Assembly: GCA_026709225.1 (NCBI GenBank)
Contig: JAPOTJ010000111.1
Span: 1 to 32,950, forward strand
Source of the DNA: Gammaproteobacteria bacterium
GTDB taxonomy: Bacteria > Pseudomonadota > Gammaproteobacteria > Pseudomonadales > Azotimanducaceae
Direction of reading: 5' to 3'
DNA length: 32,950 nucleotides
The first letter of the stretch is position 1. Every line of letters starts with the position of its first letter. A program made the translations under genes and the position numbers. Below the pieces are notes generated by a model. It saw only the letters and a program-made list of their open reading frames with translations. It searched no databases and had not been told where the DNA came from. Of this stretch, positions 8,574 to 16,082 are shown piece after piece.

Positions 8574-9419
8574 ATGGATAGTTCGCGGGCACATCTTGGA
8601 CTGCGCACGGCATCGCCAGCGCTCGGCGCCGAGATAACCGGCATCAATCTGAGCGCCCCGGTGAGCGCATCGCTCGCCACCGAACTCAGACAGGGGCTGT
8701 GCGATCACCATTTGCTGATCTTTCGCAATCAATCGCTTGAACCAAAGGATCTCACGCGAATTGGACGAGTGTTCGGGAACTTGACGCAGTATCCGTTTCT
8801 GCGCCACTTGCCCGGCGAACCGTTTGTTGCGCCCGTCGTAAAGGAGCCGTGGGATACAGGTGTTTTCGGCGGCGGCTGGCATACGGACACGCCGTATCTT
8901 GCCGAGCCCGCCAGGGCCACTCTGCTCTATGCGCTCGAAGTGCCGGAGAGCGGGGGCGACACGCTCTTCAGCAATATGCATCTTGCGTATCGCGCGCTGC
9001 CCAATACGCTGAAGAGACGCATCGAGACGTTGCGCGGCGTGTTCACTTCAACGCGGGTGCACGAGAAGTCCGGGGCATTCGCGAGTTCCGCAGGACGCGC
9101 CGAGGATCGCATTGATGCTGACGCACATACGGGGGCGGAAGCCCAGCATCCGCTCGTTCGCCGTCATCCGCGGACGCGCGCCTTGAGCCTTCATGTCAGT
9201 CCCTTGCACCTGACGGAAATTATTGGCCTGTCCCAACAAGACAGCGCGCCGCTGATCGAAGCACTGAATGCACACGCCATCAACGAACAGTTTTGTTTCC
9301 GCCTAACATGGCAGCCGCGCACGCTCGCCCTCTGGGACAACCGCTGCCTTCTGCACTGCCCGATGGATGACTATGCTGGACAAAGGCGTGAGATGCTGCG
9401 GGTGAGTATCGTCGGGTAG
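8574..9419 (+). CDS. TauD/TfdA-family Fe(II)/2-oxoglutarate dioxygenase
   Basis: 281 residues. This family couples oxidative decarboxylation of 2-oxoglutarate to hydroxylation of a substrate such as taurine, alkylsulfates or aryloxyacetates. The double-stranded beta-helix metal triad is H103-x-D105 (GGGWHTDTPY) and H261 (LWDNRCLLHCPMDDY); R272 or R276 (RREMLRVSI) would bind the 2-oxoglutarate carboxylate. The opening, GLRTASPALGAEITGINLSAPVSASLATELRQGLCDHHLLIFRNQ, is typical TauD-type sequence. The ATG at 8574 is preferred although the frame is open from 8394, because that extension would run antisense into nqrA. No sulfonate transporter adjoins it, so the substrate is not assigned. The stop is two bases from the convergent gene at 9422. 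Confidence 0.9.
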   Translation: MDSSRAHLGLRTASPALGAEITGINLSAPVSASLATELRQGLCDHHLLIFRNQSLEPKDLTRIGRVFGNLTQYPFLRHLPGEPFVAPVVKEPWDTGVFGGGWHTDTPYLAEPARATLLYALEVPESGGDTLFSNMHLAYRALPNTLKRRIETLRGVFTSTRVHEKSGAFASSAGRAEDRIDADAHTGAEAQHPLVRRHPRTRALSLHVSPLHLTEIIGLSQQDSAPLIEALNAHAINEQFCFRLTWQPRTLALWDNRCLLHCPMDDYAGQRREMLRVSIVG

Positions 9420-9421
9420 GG

Positions 9422-11209
9422 CTATCGCGACTCAGGCGCGGCATCAAGATGCACGGCGCTACTGTGCACCATCTCCCAGCCATGGAAGACAATCGCGAGG
9501 CCGGTGAAGCGCACCTCTGGGAACTGCTGCGCGAGCCGTGCGTCAGCAAGATAGCCTTGCAGTTGGGATTCGGCTTTGTCCGCGACTTCGGCGATGCGCT
9601 GCTCATCGACCGTATCGGATCGCTTGAGGTACTTCAGCTCGATGACATAGCCGTAGCGGATGCCCGGATGCCGAGAGAGAACAGGTTCCAAGCAGATGTC
9701 CGCATAGCCTTTGGCGAGTTCGCGCTCGGTGTGGAACGCAAAGCATTCAGTGATGTTCAGGTAGGCGGCGAGGAAGCCCTGCACCACCTTTTCGCCTTGG
9801 ATGTAGTCGCGGATGCCCGTCTGCTCAGCGATGGCGCTCTTGAGAAACGCCATCACCGGCTCCCAAGCACCGTGGTAGGCCATGTCGTAGGTGATCTGCG
9901 CGAGATGGTGGAAGTCCACTGAGAACAGCTCCACGTCCCGGTAGGCGTCGCGCAGGTAGCCGTACATCAGCCGCCGGACGGTCTGGTTGGGGATGCCGAG
10001 GCGCGGACGCCCGTTGTGCTCGCCGCGAATGCTGAGCAGGCCGAAATAGTGCAGCAAGGAGAGGAAGTTCTCGCGCTGGTTGAGATGCTCTAAGGGGAAT
10101 CCGCTCTGGATTTCGCTATCCGCGTAGCCTTCGCCGATGATGTGGCGGAGCAGGTCAAAATTGCCATTGAGCTGCCGGTTCACGGTAAGCAGGTGGCGCA
10201 GCTTGCCGTAGTCGATGCGGACATTGCGGTCGATGAGTTCGTCCGGTGAACGCTGGCCGGTGACCCAGTGCTTCACGTAGTAAAGCACCATATCGGTGTT
10301 GAACACGTCCTCCTCGGCCAACGTGGAGAAGCGATAGCCGTTGTACCACTCCTTCATGGTGGCAAGGACATCATCCTCGTTGTAGGTGCCGTCTTTCCTG
10401 TAGATCTCCAAGATCTCGCGAACTTCGGATTCAGTGAAGCCGAGCAACTGGTCGAAACGATGGTCGAGGCTGATGTTGGCACCAATGTTGAATCCGCTGG
10501 TCACATCGTCCATTGTGATGGGGGAGACGCCAGTCACGAACAGCCGTTCCACCGCGCCGCTCGCGGTGCCGGCCTTGAGCGTGGCGAAGAAGCTGCGGTA
10601 GAAGCCGCTGCCGTGGGTGAACGAATGGTAGGCTTCGGCACCCCTGTGGGCGAGCACATTGTTGGCGAAGTTGTCGTACTCGTCGATCAGTACGTAGAGT
10701 GGGATGCCTTGATTACCCGCGTAGTCAAATAGCTCATTAAGTTTGCTGTCAATGGTTGGAGGCTCGAGGAAGCGCTGGTGCAACTGGGCAGGAATGAGGT
10801 CTTTGTTTCTCTCCAGCGCACCTCGCAGCTTGATATGGCAGTAGGTCTCGAAGCGATCTCTGAGCGTCTCCGGCGTGTCTTCGAATGCCGAGAAGTCGAA
10901 GCGCAAAATGACGTAGCGGCTGCGGTTGGCGGTGGGCGCTTGTCCGATGTCCGTGCCGGCGAACACCGCTTCAAAGTTTGTCTTGCGCCAGCGGTCATAG
11001 TAGTGTTCAAGAATAGATACCCAGCAGGACTTTCCGAACCGGCGCGGGCGGATGAGGAACGCGAAACGCTCGTCCTCCAGTTCGCGCAGAAACCGCGTCT
11101 TGTCGACGTACAGGCTGCGCTCCCGCCGCATGAGGGCGAAGTCGGACCAGCCGTAGGGGATGGGAGGCGATGGGGTTGGCATGGCGCGAGCCGTTTCACA
11201 GAGGGTCAT
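9422..11209 (-). CDS. AAA-ATPase-like / PD-(D/E)XK nuclease-superfamily protein
   Basis: 595 residues (586 if the ATG at 11182 is used; neither start has a clear ribosome-binding site). The N-terminal part matches the AAA-ATPase-like family: PYGWSDFALMRRERSLYVDKTRFLRELEDERFAFLIRPRRFGKSCWVSIL, where RPRRFGKS (54-61) is the P-loop variant. The C-terminal part matches the PD-(D/E)XK nuclease-like family: ELAKGYADICLEPVLSRHPGIRYGYVIELKYLKR, with D in YADICL and E-x-K in IELK as candidate catalytic residues. Such proteins are widespread, patchily distributed and often multicopy; mobile-element and defence roles have been suggested but are unproven. It sits beside a broken antitoxin gene, suggesting acquired DNA. 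Confidence 0.85.
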   Translation of the reverse strand: MTLCETARAMPTPSPPIPYGWSDFALMRRERSLYVDKTRFLRELEDERFAFLIRPRRFGKSCWVSILEHYYDRWRKTNFEAVFAGTDIGQAPTANRSRYVILRFDFSAFEDTPETLRDRFETYCHIKLRGALERNKDLIPAQLHQRFLEPPTIDSKLNELFDYAGNQGIPLYVLIDEYDNFANNVLAHRGAEAYHSFTHGSGFYRSFFATLKAGTASGAVERLFVTGVSPITMDDVTSGFNIGANISLDHRFDQLLGFTESEVREILEIYRKDGTYNEDDVLATMKEWYNGYRFSTLAEEDVFNTDMVLYYVKHWVTGQRSPDELIDRNVRIDYGKLRHLLTVNRQLNGNFDLLRHIIGEGYADSEIQSGFPLEHLNQRENFLSLLHYFGLLSIRGEHNGRPRLGIPNQTVRRLMYGYLRDAYRDVELFSVDFHHLAQITYDMAYHGAWEPVMAFLKSAIAEQTGIRDYIQGEKVVQGFLAAYLNITECFAFHTERELAKGYADICLEPVLSRHPGIRYGYVIELKYLKRSDTVDEQRIAEVADKAESQLQGYLADARLAQQFPEVRFTGLAIVFHGWEMVHSSAVHLDAAPESR

Positions 11210-11228
11210 TTTGCCAAAATGTGATGAG

Positions 11229-11415
11229 ATGCACAGGAAGTGGAACCAAAATGCCGACTATCGGGAAGCCTCCTCACGGATAGGCACTAAATTTGACTTA
11301 GCAAAAACCCTCATAGAGGCGCGTCTGCGGTCTGGATTCACCCAATCGCGGCTGGCGACTCGCATGGAGACGACGCAATTTCTTCCCCGAAAGCGAATAT
11401 CGGCCGCCGCACCCT
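11229..11415 (+). pseudogene. broken XRE-family (HigA-like) antitoxin fragment
   Basis: From the ATG at 11229 the frame reads MHRKWNQNADYREASSRIGT, then KFDLAKTLIEARLRSGFTQS and RLATRMETTQ. This is the N-terminal helix and the first two helices of the HTH in HigA/XRE antitoxins of the type ending ..LTQAELAERMGTTQ. After TTQ (about 11393) the expected RLESGR-type helix is missing in that frame; a related-looking ESEYRPPHPVLSNL appears in another frame and stops at about 11433, as a frameshift would produce. No toxin gene was recognised on the left, only the divergent nuclease-like gene. The fragment looks like decayed toxin-antitoxin DNA. Confidence 0.6.
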
Positions 11416-11424
11416 GTCCTATCG

Positions 11425-11449
11425 AACTTGTAAGTAATCCTTACAAGTT
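11425..11449. repeat. perfect 10-bp hairpin
   Basis: AACTTGTAAG (11425-11434), loop TAATC, CTTACAAGTT (11440-11449). It is perfectly self-complementary and has no U-run on either side. It contains TTGTA-N9-TACAA, the same spaced palindrome as at 14454-14472. It may be an operator or part of the decayed element. Confidence 0.55.
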
Positions 11450-11541
11450 GCCGCTGCCTTCGGTTTGGCGTGCTGCGCGAGGGTTTCGTCGAGAGTTCTT
11501 CCGAGTGGTTCATTCAGGGATGAACAGCAACTTTATTCGTA
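11450..11541. other. non-coding remainder of the 11210-11541 gap
   Basis: The stretch 11210-11541 has no intact gene. It holds the antitoxin fragment (11229-11415) and the hairpin (11425-11449). In the remaining 92 bases I see no terminator, promoter or homology that I can name. Confidence 0.4.
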
Positions 11542-13065
11542 TCAAACAAGACCCGATCGAAAGCACCCATGAAATCCGAGCGGCATGGGATACGGCAGCC
11601 ACGCAGTGGCAAGCGGTCCATCCTCAATGTGCTGGGCGTCAAAGACATTGAGGCCGCTGACTTCGCGTTGGTAGTCGAGCACCGTTCCAACAAGCCAGCC
11701 CGCGTCCTCATCATTGCTCCCCGCGCTTGGCACAAACACATGTTCTTCAGGAATCTTGCCCGCGCCGAAGTCGAACGCCTGCAAGCGGTCCTTGTTTAGG
11801 TCTCGCTTCACGAGGCTGCGCAGATACCAGTCATCACCGCCTGCAACGCCCAGGTGATAGACATAGCGATTGCGTTTGCCGACCGTGCTCGGCGCGACCT
11901 TCGGGAATTCGGCGCCGTCGGCGGTCATGTCCATGGACGCGCCACCTGAGGGGGACAGGCTTATTTGCGCGTAGCGTCCGAACGCCGCACCGAAGCCATC
12001 AAGGTCGCCGCGCATCACGTCGCGCAAGGCGTCGAATACAAGGCTCGCATCGTCATCAAGGCATTGGTCGAAGCGAATCGTACCGTCCGCTTCCTCCCAA
12101 GCGTTGCCGTGATGGAATCCGAACGCAGGGGGCAGCTCGTACCAGCGCCTGTCCTCGAAGTCGTCCTTGGCGACGACGAGCACTCTTGAACCAAGCTCAG
12201 GCCGCCAGCGGTGCGCATCGATAAAGCTTGTCTCCCTGCCCATCTCCATCACCAGCGGCGGAATCATGAACACGAGGTGCGCATCGGTGACAACAAAGTC
12301 GTGCAGCATGCCGAAGGCGTCAATCGGCACTAAAGCTATCTTCACGAGCGCGCCCTTGGGTGAGATGTGATAGAGCACGAGCTGATGCTTGGCACCGAGC
12401 GCATAGCCAAACGCCCACAGGGTGCCGTCCGGATCGACTTTTGGATGCGCGGTGAACGGTACGCCTTCCAAGCCTTGCCCCCACGATTTGAAGCCTTGCC
12501 AGCGCAAGGACTCGGGATCAACCACGCTCGCCGAGCCACCTTCCCAGAGCGCGAGCAATTCGCCGTGGTGGGCGAGCACCGAGATGTTGGCGACGTTCAT
12601 ATCATCTGGCTTGCGCACCGGCGCGCCGTCCGGCACATGGGTGCCAAATCCTGAATAGAGCCGCCGAGCGGCCTCGTCCTCGGCGGTTAGTTTTGGGGTG
12701 TTCAAGACCCGCGCGCGGTGATTCACCTGACCTCCGCTAATGCGAAACGCTTGCAGAAAGCCGTCGCCGTCGAACCAATGCTGACAGCGCAGGCCGTGGC
12801 GATCATGCACGGCAGGGCCGTTGCGCCAGAACGTGCCTTCGAGCGCTGCCGGCCATTTGCCCTCAATCCGAAGCGCCTCCGTGCCGAACGTATCGGCCGA
12901 CGGGGTCTTCCAGCCGAGAAGTCGCGGGTCTTCCTTGAGCGCACCCGCAAACGACGCCGCCCAATCTGTATCAGTTGAGGCAATCGAGTGGGCAAAGCGC
13001 GGCACGAGGCCAGCAAGACCCAAAACCGCGCTCGATTTCAAGAAATCCCGACGTTGCATGACCAT
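11542..13065 (-). CDS. Tat-exported carotenoid oxygenase (RPE65/CCD family)
   Basis: 507 residues. These enzymes cleave a double bond in carotenoids, apocarotenoids or stilbenes using Fe(II) held by four His in a seven-bladed propeller. Candidate ligands are H207 (PFTAHPKVDPDG), H255 (GMLHDFVVT), H318 or H319 (GFHHGNAWEE) and H499 (PLGFHGCF). Other family blocks are GTFWRNGPAVHD and HWFDGDGFLQAF. The N-terminus MVMQRRDFLKSSAVLGLAGLVPRFAHS is a twin-arginine signal (RRDFLK), so the folded metalloenzyme is probably exported. The ATG at 13065 has GGGAGG five bases upstream; 13059 is an alternative. It lies 13 bases after the DUF2141 gene in the same direction, probably in one operon. The substrate is not deducible. 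Confidence 0.92.
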   Translation of the reverse strand: MVMQRRDFLKSSAVLGLAGLVPRFAHSIASTDTDWAASFAGALKEDPRLLGWKTPSADTFGTEALRIEGKWPAALEGTFWRNGPAVHDRHGLRCQHWFDGDGFLQAFRISGGQVNHRARVLNTPKLTAEDEAARRLYSGFGTHVPDGAPVRKPDDMNVANISVLAHHGELLALWEGGSASVVDPESLRWQGFKSWGQGLEGVPFTAHPKVDPDGTLWAFGYALGAKHQLVLYHISPKGALVKIALVPIDAFGMLHDFVVTDAHLVFMIPPLVMEMGRETSFIDAHRWRPELGSRVLVVAKDDFEDRRWYELPPAFGFHHGNAWEEADGTIRFDQCLDDDASLVFDALRDVMRGDLDGFGAAFGRYAQISLSPSGGASMDMTADGAEFPKVAPSTVGKRNRYVYHLGVAGGDDWYLRSLVKRDLNKDRLQAFDFGAGKIPEEHVFVPSAGSNDEDAGWLVGTVLDYQREVSGLNVFDAQHIEDGPLATAWLPYPMPLGFHGCFRSGLV

Positions 13066-13078
13066 GGCTCCCTCCCGA

Positions 13079-13522
13079 TCAATACATCAAAGAGCCGGAA
13101 GCGGTGACGCTTTCCGCGCCTTCCTCCAAGGTGACGGCGACATCCTCAAACTTGGGCGGCCCCATGAAGCCGGTGGCATCGTTGCCAAACGCATAGCCTT
13201 CGGTGGGGATGCCGAGCGCGTTACTGTTGATCTCGCCGCTGCGGTCTTCGTCGTGAAAAGCGGTCAAGGCGTAGTCGCCGGGCGCCACATCCTTGAAGAC
13301 GACGGTGATTGTGCCTTCGCGCGCCAGTGTTTTGAAGTTGTGTACCGTGCCTTCGCCATCCCGCGACGGGAACTTCACACCGGGCGTGCGCACATGCACT
13401 GCGCCAAGGACATCGCCTTGGTCTGACCGCACGCCCTTGACCTCAAGCACGAGGTCGCCCGCAAGGACGGGCACCGAAAAAAGAAAAAGGGACAGGCACA
13501 TTGCCGAAAGTGAGATTTTCAT
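13079..13522 (-). CDS. DUF2141-family exported protein
   Basis: 147 residues with a Sec signal peptide (MKISLSAMCLSLFLFSVPVLA, cleavage about 21/22) and then a small all-beta domain: GDLVLEVKGVRSDQGDVLGAVHV, PGDYALTAFHDEDRSGEINSNALGIPTEGYAFGNDA. The last block, with FHDED, G-x-P-x-EGYAFGN, is characteristic of DUF2141, whose function is unknown. The ATG at 13522 is fixed by a near-perfect AAGGAG (13528-13533). It precedes the carotenoid oxygenase by 13 bases, and both are predicted to be exported, so a shared periplasmic role is plausible. Oddly, the signal-peptide codons coincide with a GTGCCTGTCC motif also found at 1694 (see the repeat entry). Confidence 0.88.
   Translation of the reverse strand: MKISLSAMCLSLFLFSVPVLAGDLVLEVKGVRSDQGDVLGAVHVRTPGVKFPSRDGEGTVHNFKTLAREGTITVVFKDVAPGDYALTAFHDEDRSGEINSNALGIPTEGYAFGNDATGFMGPPKFEDVAVTLEEGAESVTASGSLMY
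13465..13499 (-). repeat. GTGCCTGTCC-type motif pair inside a signal-peptide sequence
   Basis: On the minus strand GTGCCTGTCCCT (13499 to 13488) is followed by a pyrimidine run and then GGTGCCCGTCC (13475 to 13465). The first motif is identical to 1694-1705, more than 11 kb away. Here it is in frame and encodes part of the hydrophobic core of the DUF2141 signal peptide. It may be a dispersed repeat tolerated because it translates to hydrophobic residues, or coincidence. Confidence 0.4.
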
Positions 13523-13527
13523 GGTGA

Positions 13528-13533
13528 CTCCTT
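13528..13533 (-). promoter_or_regulatory. Shine-Dalgarno fixing the DUF2141 start
   Basis: AAGGAG on the minus strand, five bases before the ATG at 13522. It rules out the longer open frame that begins at 13663. Confidence 0.75.
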
Positions 13534-13631
13534 TTGTCGAGTTGATTTTGTAAGATTGCGCGCATGAATGCGGTGCGATCAGCACGGGCGCAAGTCTGTC
13601 GAAGTCCGCGTGAACTGACAAGAGGCAATTC

Positions 13632-14423
13632 GTGACCGACACGAACAATTCGCGTATTGACACCGAATTGCGTTTCGCGATTCGCGAATGGCTTGTGCGC
13701 CTTCACAATTGGCGCCTGTTCGTCGCCCTTGCGGGTGTCATCTTCGTGTTCACCTGGCTCGCACCGTTCGGGACGGATGCCCGCCTTTCGGGATGGGAAT
13801 TGCCCCTCTATTGGACGCTTGCCATCGGCCTCAATTCGCCGCTCGGCGCGCTTGTGCTGCCGATGTCAGTGTTCTTCGCGCGCACGGCCGCTTGGTCGGA
13901 ATGGGTTGGCGTGCTCGTCGGCGCCTTGCTGGTCGCGCTTCCTGGCACCGGCGTCGTGCTGCTGCTTGAAGCTTGGCTCGCAGCGCCGCTGACGATGGCT
14001 TGGGACCTCGCCTATGTCTATGCCTCGGTCGCGCTCGTGCATGTGATCATCGGCTATCTCACACAGGAAGCGTTACAGCGAAGACAGCCCTTGGCAGCGC
14101 ACAAGGCGCAACACTTAGCGCCGTTCCTTGCACGACTTTCACCTTCTCTCGGCCCAAACCTGCTGCACTTGCGCATGCGCGATCACTATGTGGAAGCGAA
14201 TACGGAAGCTGGCTCCGAGCTCATTCTGATGCGCTTCGGCGATGCGCTCAATGAAGTGGAAGGGATTGAAGGCGCACGGGTGCACCGGTCGCACTGGGTT
14301 GCGAGAAGCGCCGTTCGTCGCCTCCTGCGTGAAGACGGCAAGATGACTCTTGAGCTCACCAACGGCACGCGCGTGCCGGTGAGCCGGTCATACCGGCAGG
14401 CGGCGATCGGTCTGCGAATATAG
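13632..14423 (+). CDS. membrane-anchored LytTR DNA-binding regulator
   Basis: 263 residues from a GTG at 13632, preceded by a weak AGAGG. Residues about 25-145 form roughly four TM helices (WRLFVALAGVIFVFTWLAPFG, LYWTLAIGLNSPLGALVLPMSVFF, WVGVLVGALLVALPGTGVVLLLEAWL, LAYVYASVALVHVIIGYL). Residues about 165-260 are a LytTR domain: LLHLRMRDHYVEANTEAGSELILMRFGDALNEVEGIEGARVHRSHWVAR, then LTNGTRVPVSRSYRQAA. LytTR proteins bind DNA through beta strands; a membrane anchor replaces the usual receiver domain, so it could respond to a membrane signal. It is divergent from the DUF2141/carotenoid oxygenase operon across 109 bases and may regulate it, which is inference from position. Confidence 0.88.
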   Translation: MTDTNNSRIDTELRFAIREWLVRLHNWRLFVALAGVIFVFTWLAPFGTDARLSGWELPLYWTLAIGLNSPLGALVLPMSVFFARTAAWSEWVGVLVGALLVALPGTGVVLLLEAWLAAPLTMAWDLAYVYASVALVHVIIGYLTQEALQRRQPLAAHKAQHLAPFLARLSPSLGPNLLHLRMRDHYVEANTEAGSELILMRFGDALNEVEGIEGARVHRSHWVARSAVRRLLREDGKMTLELTNGTRVPVSRSYRQAAIGLRI

Positions 14424-14453
14424 AAGCCTGTAGCTTTCTTTTCGTTGCGCTTG

Positions 14454-14472
14454 TTGTAGCGAATTACTACAA
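14454..14472. promoter_or_regulatory. palindrome TTGTAG-N7-CTACAA upstream of the OLD-like gene
   Basis: TTGTAG (14454-14459) and CTACAA (14467-14472) flank CGAATTA. It lies 22 bases before the ATG at 14495. Read as TTGTA-N9-TACAA it matches the hairpin at 11425-11449 in half-site and spacing. It could be an operator or a weak 3' hairpin of the LytTR gene. Confidence 0.4.
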
Positions 14473-14494
14473 GCCGTTCTCAGGCCGGTGTAGG

Positions 14495-16072
14495 ATGCTG
14501 GTATATGCACAGGGTACGCAATTGATCGAACGGCGTCTCAAGAAACTCTGGGGGCAGCTTCAGGGCAAGAAGCCGCACATGCCGCAGTTTCTTGCTGAAG
14601 TGCGACTGCTTGGGATCCGGGGTATTGATGATCTTCGCATCTCCTTTGATTACCCAGTGAGCGTCATCGCAGGTGGCAACGCAAGCGGCAAGTCGACGGT
14701 GCTGTTCGCGGCTGCTTGCGCGTACAAGGTACCCGATGCCGGCGTGAGGGACTTCGTCCCTTCAACACTGTTTCCCGACTACTCGCCCAAAATAGGAAAG
14801 CGAGGAGACCAAAAGGACGAGGTGCTGCTGGAATTTGAGTACTCGACACCCGATGGCAGACAGTCCATGCGTTGGAAGCGAGCGAAAGGTTGGAACCGCA
14901 GTTTCTTTGGCCGCAGGCATGCGAAGCAGCCAGAGCGTTCCTTGTATCTTCGGACATTGAGCAATCTCAGCAACCCGTCGGAAATACGCAGCTTTCTGAA
15001 TATGTCTCGATTAACTGCTGCGCCGGAAGAATTGCCTTTGACTGCGTCGCAGATTCAATTCGCTGAGCAGATGCTACCGTTCAGATACTCGGAAGTCGTG
15101 CGCCTGTCTAGCGGTAAGAAGGATCTGCTCTTCGTCTCCCAAGAAGGCGGTGCCGCCTATTCGGAGCTGCACATGGCCGCAGGTGAGCGTGCCATTCTGA
15201 GGTTGTCGGGAGAGATCGCTCAGTTGAAGCAGGCACTTGTCCTAATCGACGAGGTTGAAGCAGGGCTGCATCCGTGGGTGCAACAGCTTCTCATGCTCCA
15301 ATTGCAGCAACTCGCCCTGCGTAACGACCTGCAAATCATTGTCACATCGCATAGCCCGGTTGTGCTCGATTCCGTTCCTGAGAATGGGCGTATTTTTCTT
15401 GAGCGCGACGAGACCGGGCGGGTAACCGTGCAACCTCCCTACAGAGATCTAGTGCGAAACGCTCTTTATGGTCGTTCTGGCGATGCTTTGAATCTCCTTT
15501 GCGAGGATGATGCGGGAGAAGGCATCCTACAGGGCATCTTTGATGTGCTCTTGCCCCGACAAGGAATGAGCAGGGAGTCTGTCCTTGTCGGGAGAGATAC
15601 GGGGGCGGAGGAGTTTCCCGCTCATGCGCGTGCGTTTCGTAAGTTTGGCCAGATTCAAAGTTTTGTGTTTGTACTTGACGGAGATAAGCGCGATGAAAAA
15701 GTTGAGGAAAGAATTCGCGATGCGGCTGAAAGAAGCGTCCCAGTGATCTTTTTGCCGGGGCGAAGCGCACCTGAGGTGTGGGTCTGGGAGCAGCTATGTG
15801 GGCGGCCTGAAACATGGTCTGATCATCTACACATCTCATCTGCGGAACTTGTTGAGCTTTTGAAACGCCAGGATGCGGTGTATAACTCCTCGTCAGACAC
15901 CTTGGCCAATATTGCGAAAGCGAAACTCTCTGCATTGGAGCAGAGCGTGAACCTCAGTTCATCCGAAATTTGTAGGGTAGTCGCCCGCATCGAGACCAAT
16001 CGCGGCGATAGTGAGATCCAGCCATTGGTGGAACAGCTGGAAAACCGGATGCTTGAATGGAGATCGCAGTAG
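14495..16072 (+). CDS. solitary OLD-like ATPase/TOPRIM nuclease
   Basis: 525 residues (497 if the ATG at 14579 is used). The N-terminal ABC-type ATPase has Walker A GGNASGKST (60-68), a signature-like HMAAGERAIL (226-235), Walker B ALVLIDEVEAGLHP with D252/E253, and the H-loop TSHSP with H286. The C-terminal TOPRIM-like segment has E337 (NLLCEDDAGEG) and the DxD pair D395/D397 (VFVLDGDKRD), the residues that bind metal in OLD-family nucleases. Family members include phage P2 Old and the GajA subunit of Gabija, which act in phage or plasmid exclusion. There is no UvrD-like helicase beside it, so it fits the stand-alone (class 1) arrangement. Its neighbours are surface-modification genes, consistent with an accessory region. 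The defence role is inferred. Confidence 0.82.
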   Translation: MLVYAQGTQLIERRLKKLWGQLQGKKPHMPQFLAEVRLLGIRGIDDLRISFDYPVSVIAGGNASGKSTVLFAAACAYKVPDAGVRDFVPSTLFPDYSPKIGKRGDQKDEVLLEFEYSTPDGRQSMRWKRAKGWNRSFFGRRHAKQPERSLYLRTLSNLSNPSEIRSFLNMSRLTAAPEELPLTASQIQFAEQMLPFRYSEVVRLSSGKKDLLFVSQEGGAAYSELHMAAGERAILRLSGEIAQLKQALVLIDEVEAGLHPWVQQLLMLQLQQLALRNDLQIIVTSHSPVVLDSVPENGRIFLERDETGRVTVQPPYRDLVRNALYGRSGDALNLLCEDDAGEGILQGIFDVLLPRQGMSRESVLVGRDTGAEEFPAHARAFRKFGQIQSFVFVLDGDKRDEKVEERIRDAAERSVPVIFLPGRSAPEVWVWEQLCGRPETWSDHLHISSAELVELLKRQDAVYNSSSDTLANIAKAKLSALEQSVNLSSSEICRVVARIETNRGDSEIQPLVEQLENRMLEWRSQ

Positions 16073-16082
16073 TTTAGGAACA

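Noticed and set aside
9422..11541. Intact toxin-antitoxin module
   Set aside because: Only an interrupted antitoxin-like fragment is visible and no toxin gene was found.
14495..16072. Gabija (GajAB) or PARIS system
   Set aside because: There is no helicase gene for Gabija and no separate or fused DUF4435-type AriB that I can recognise; the gene is called only as a solitary OLD-like protein.
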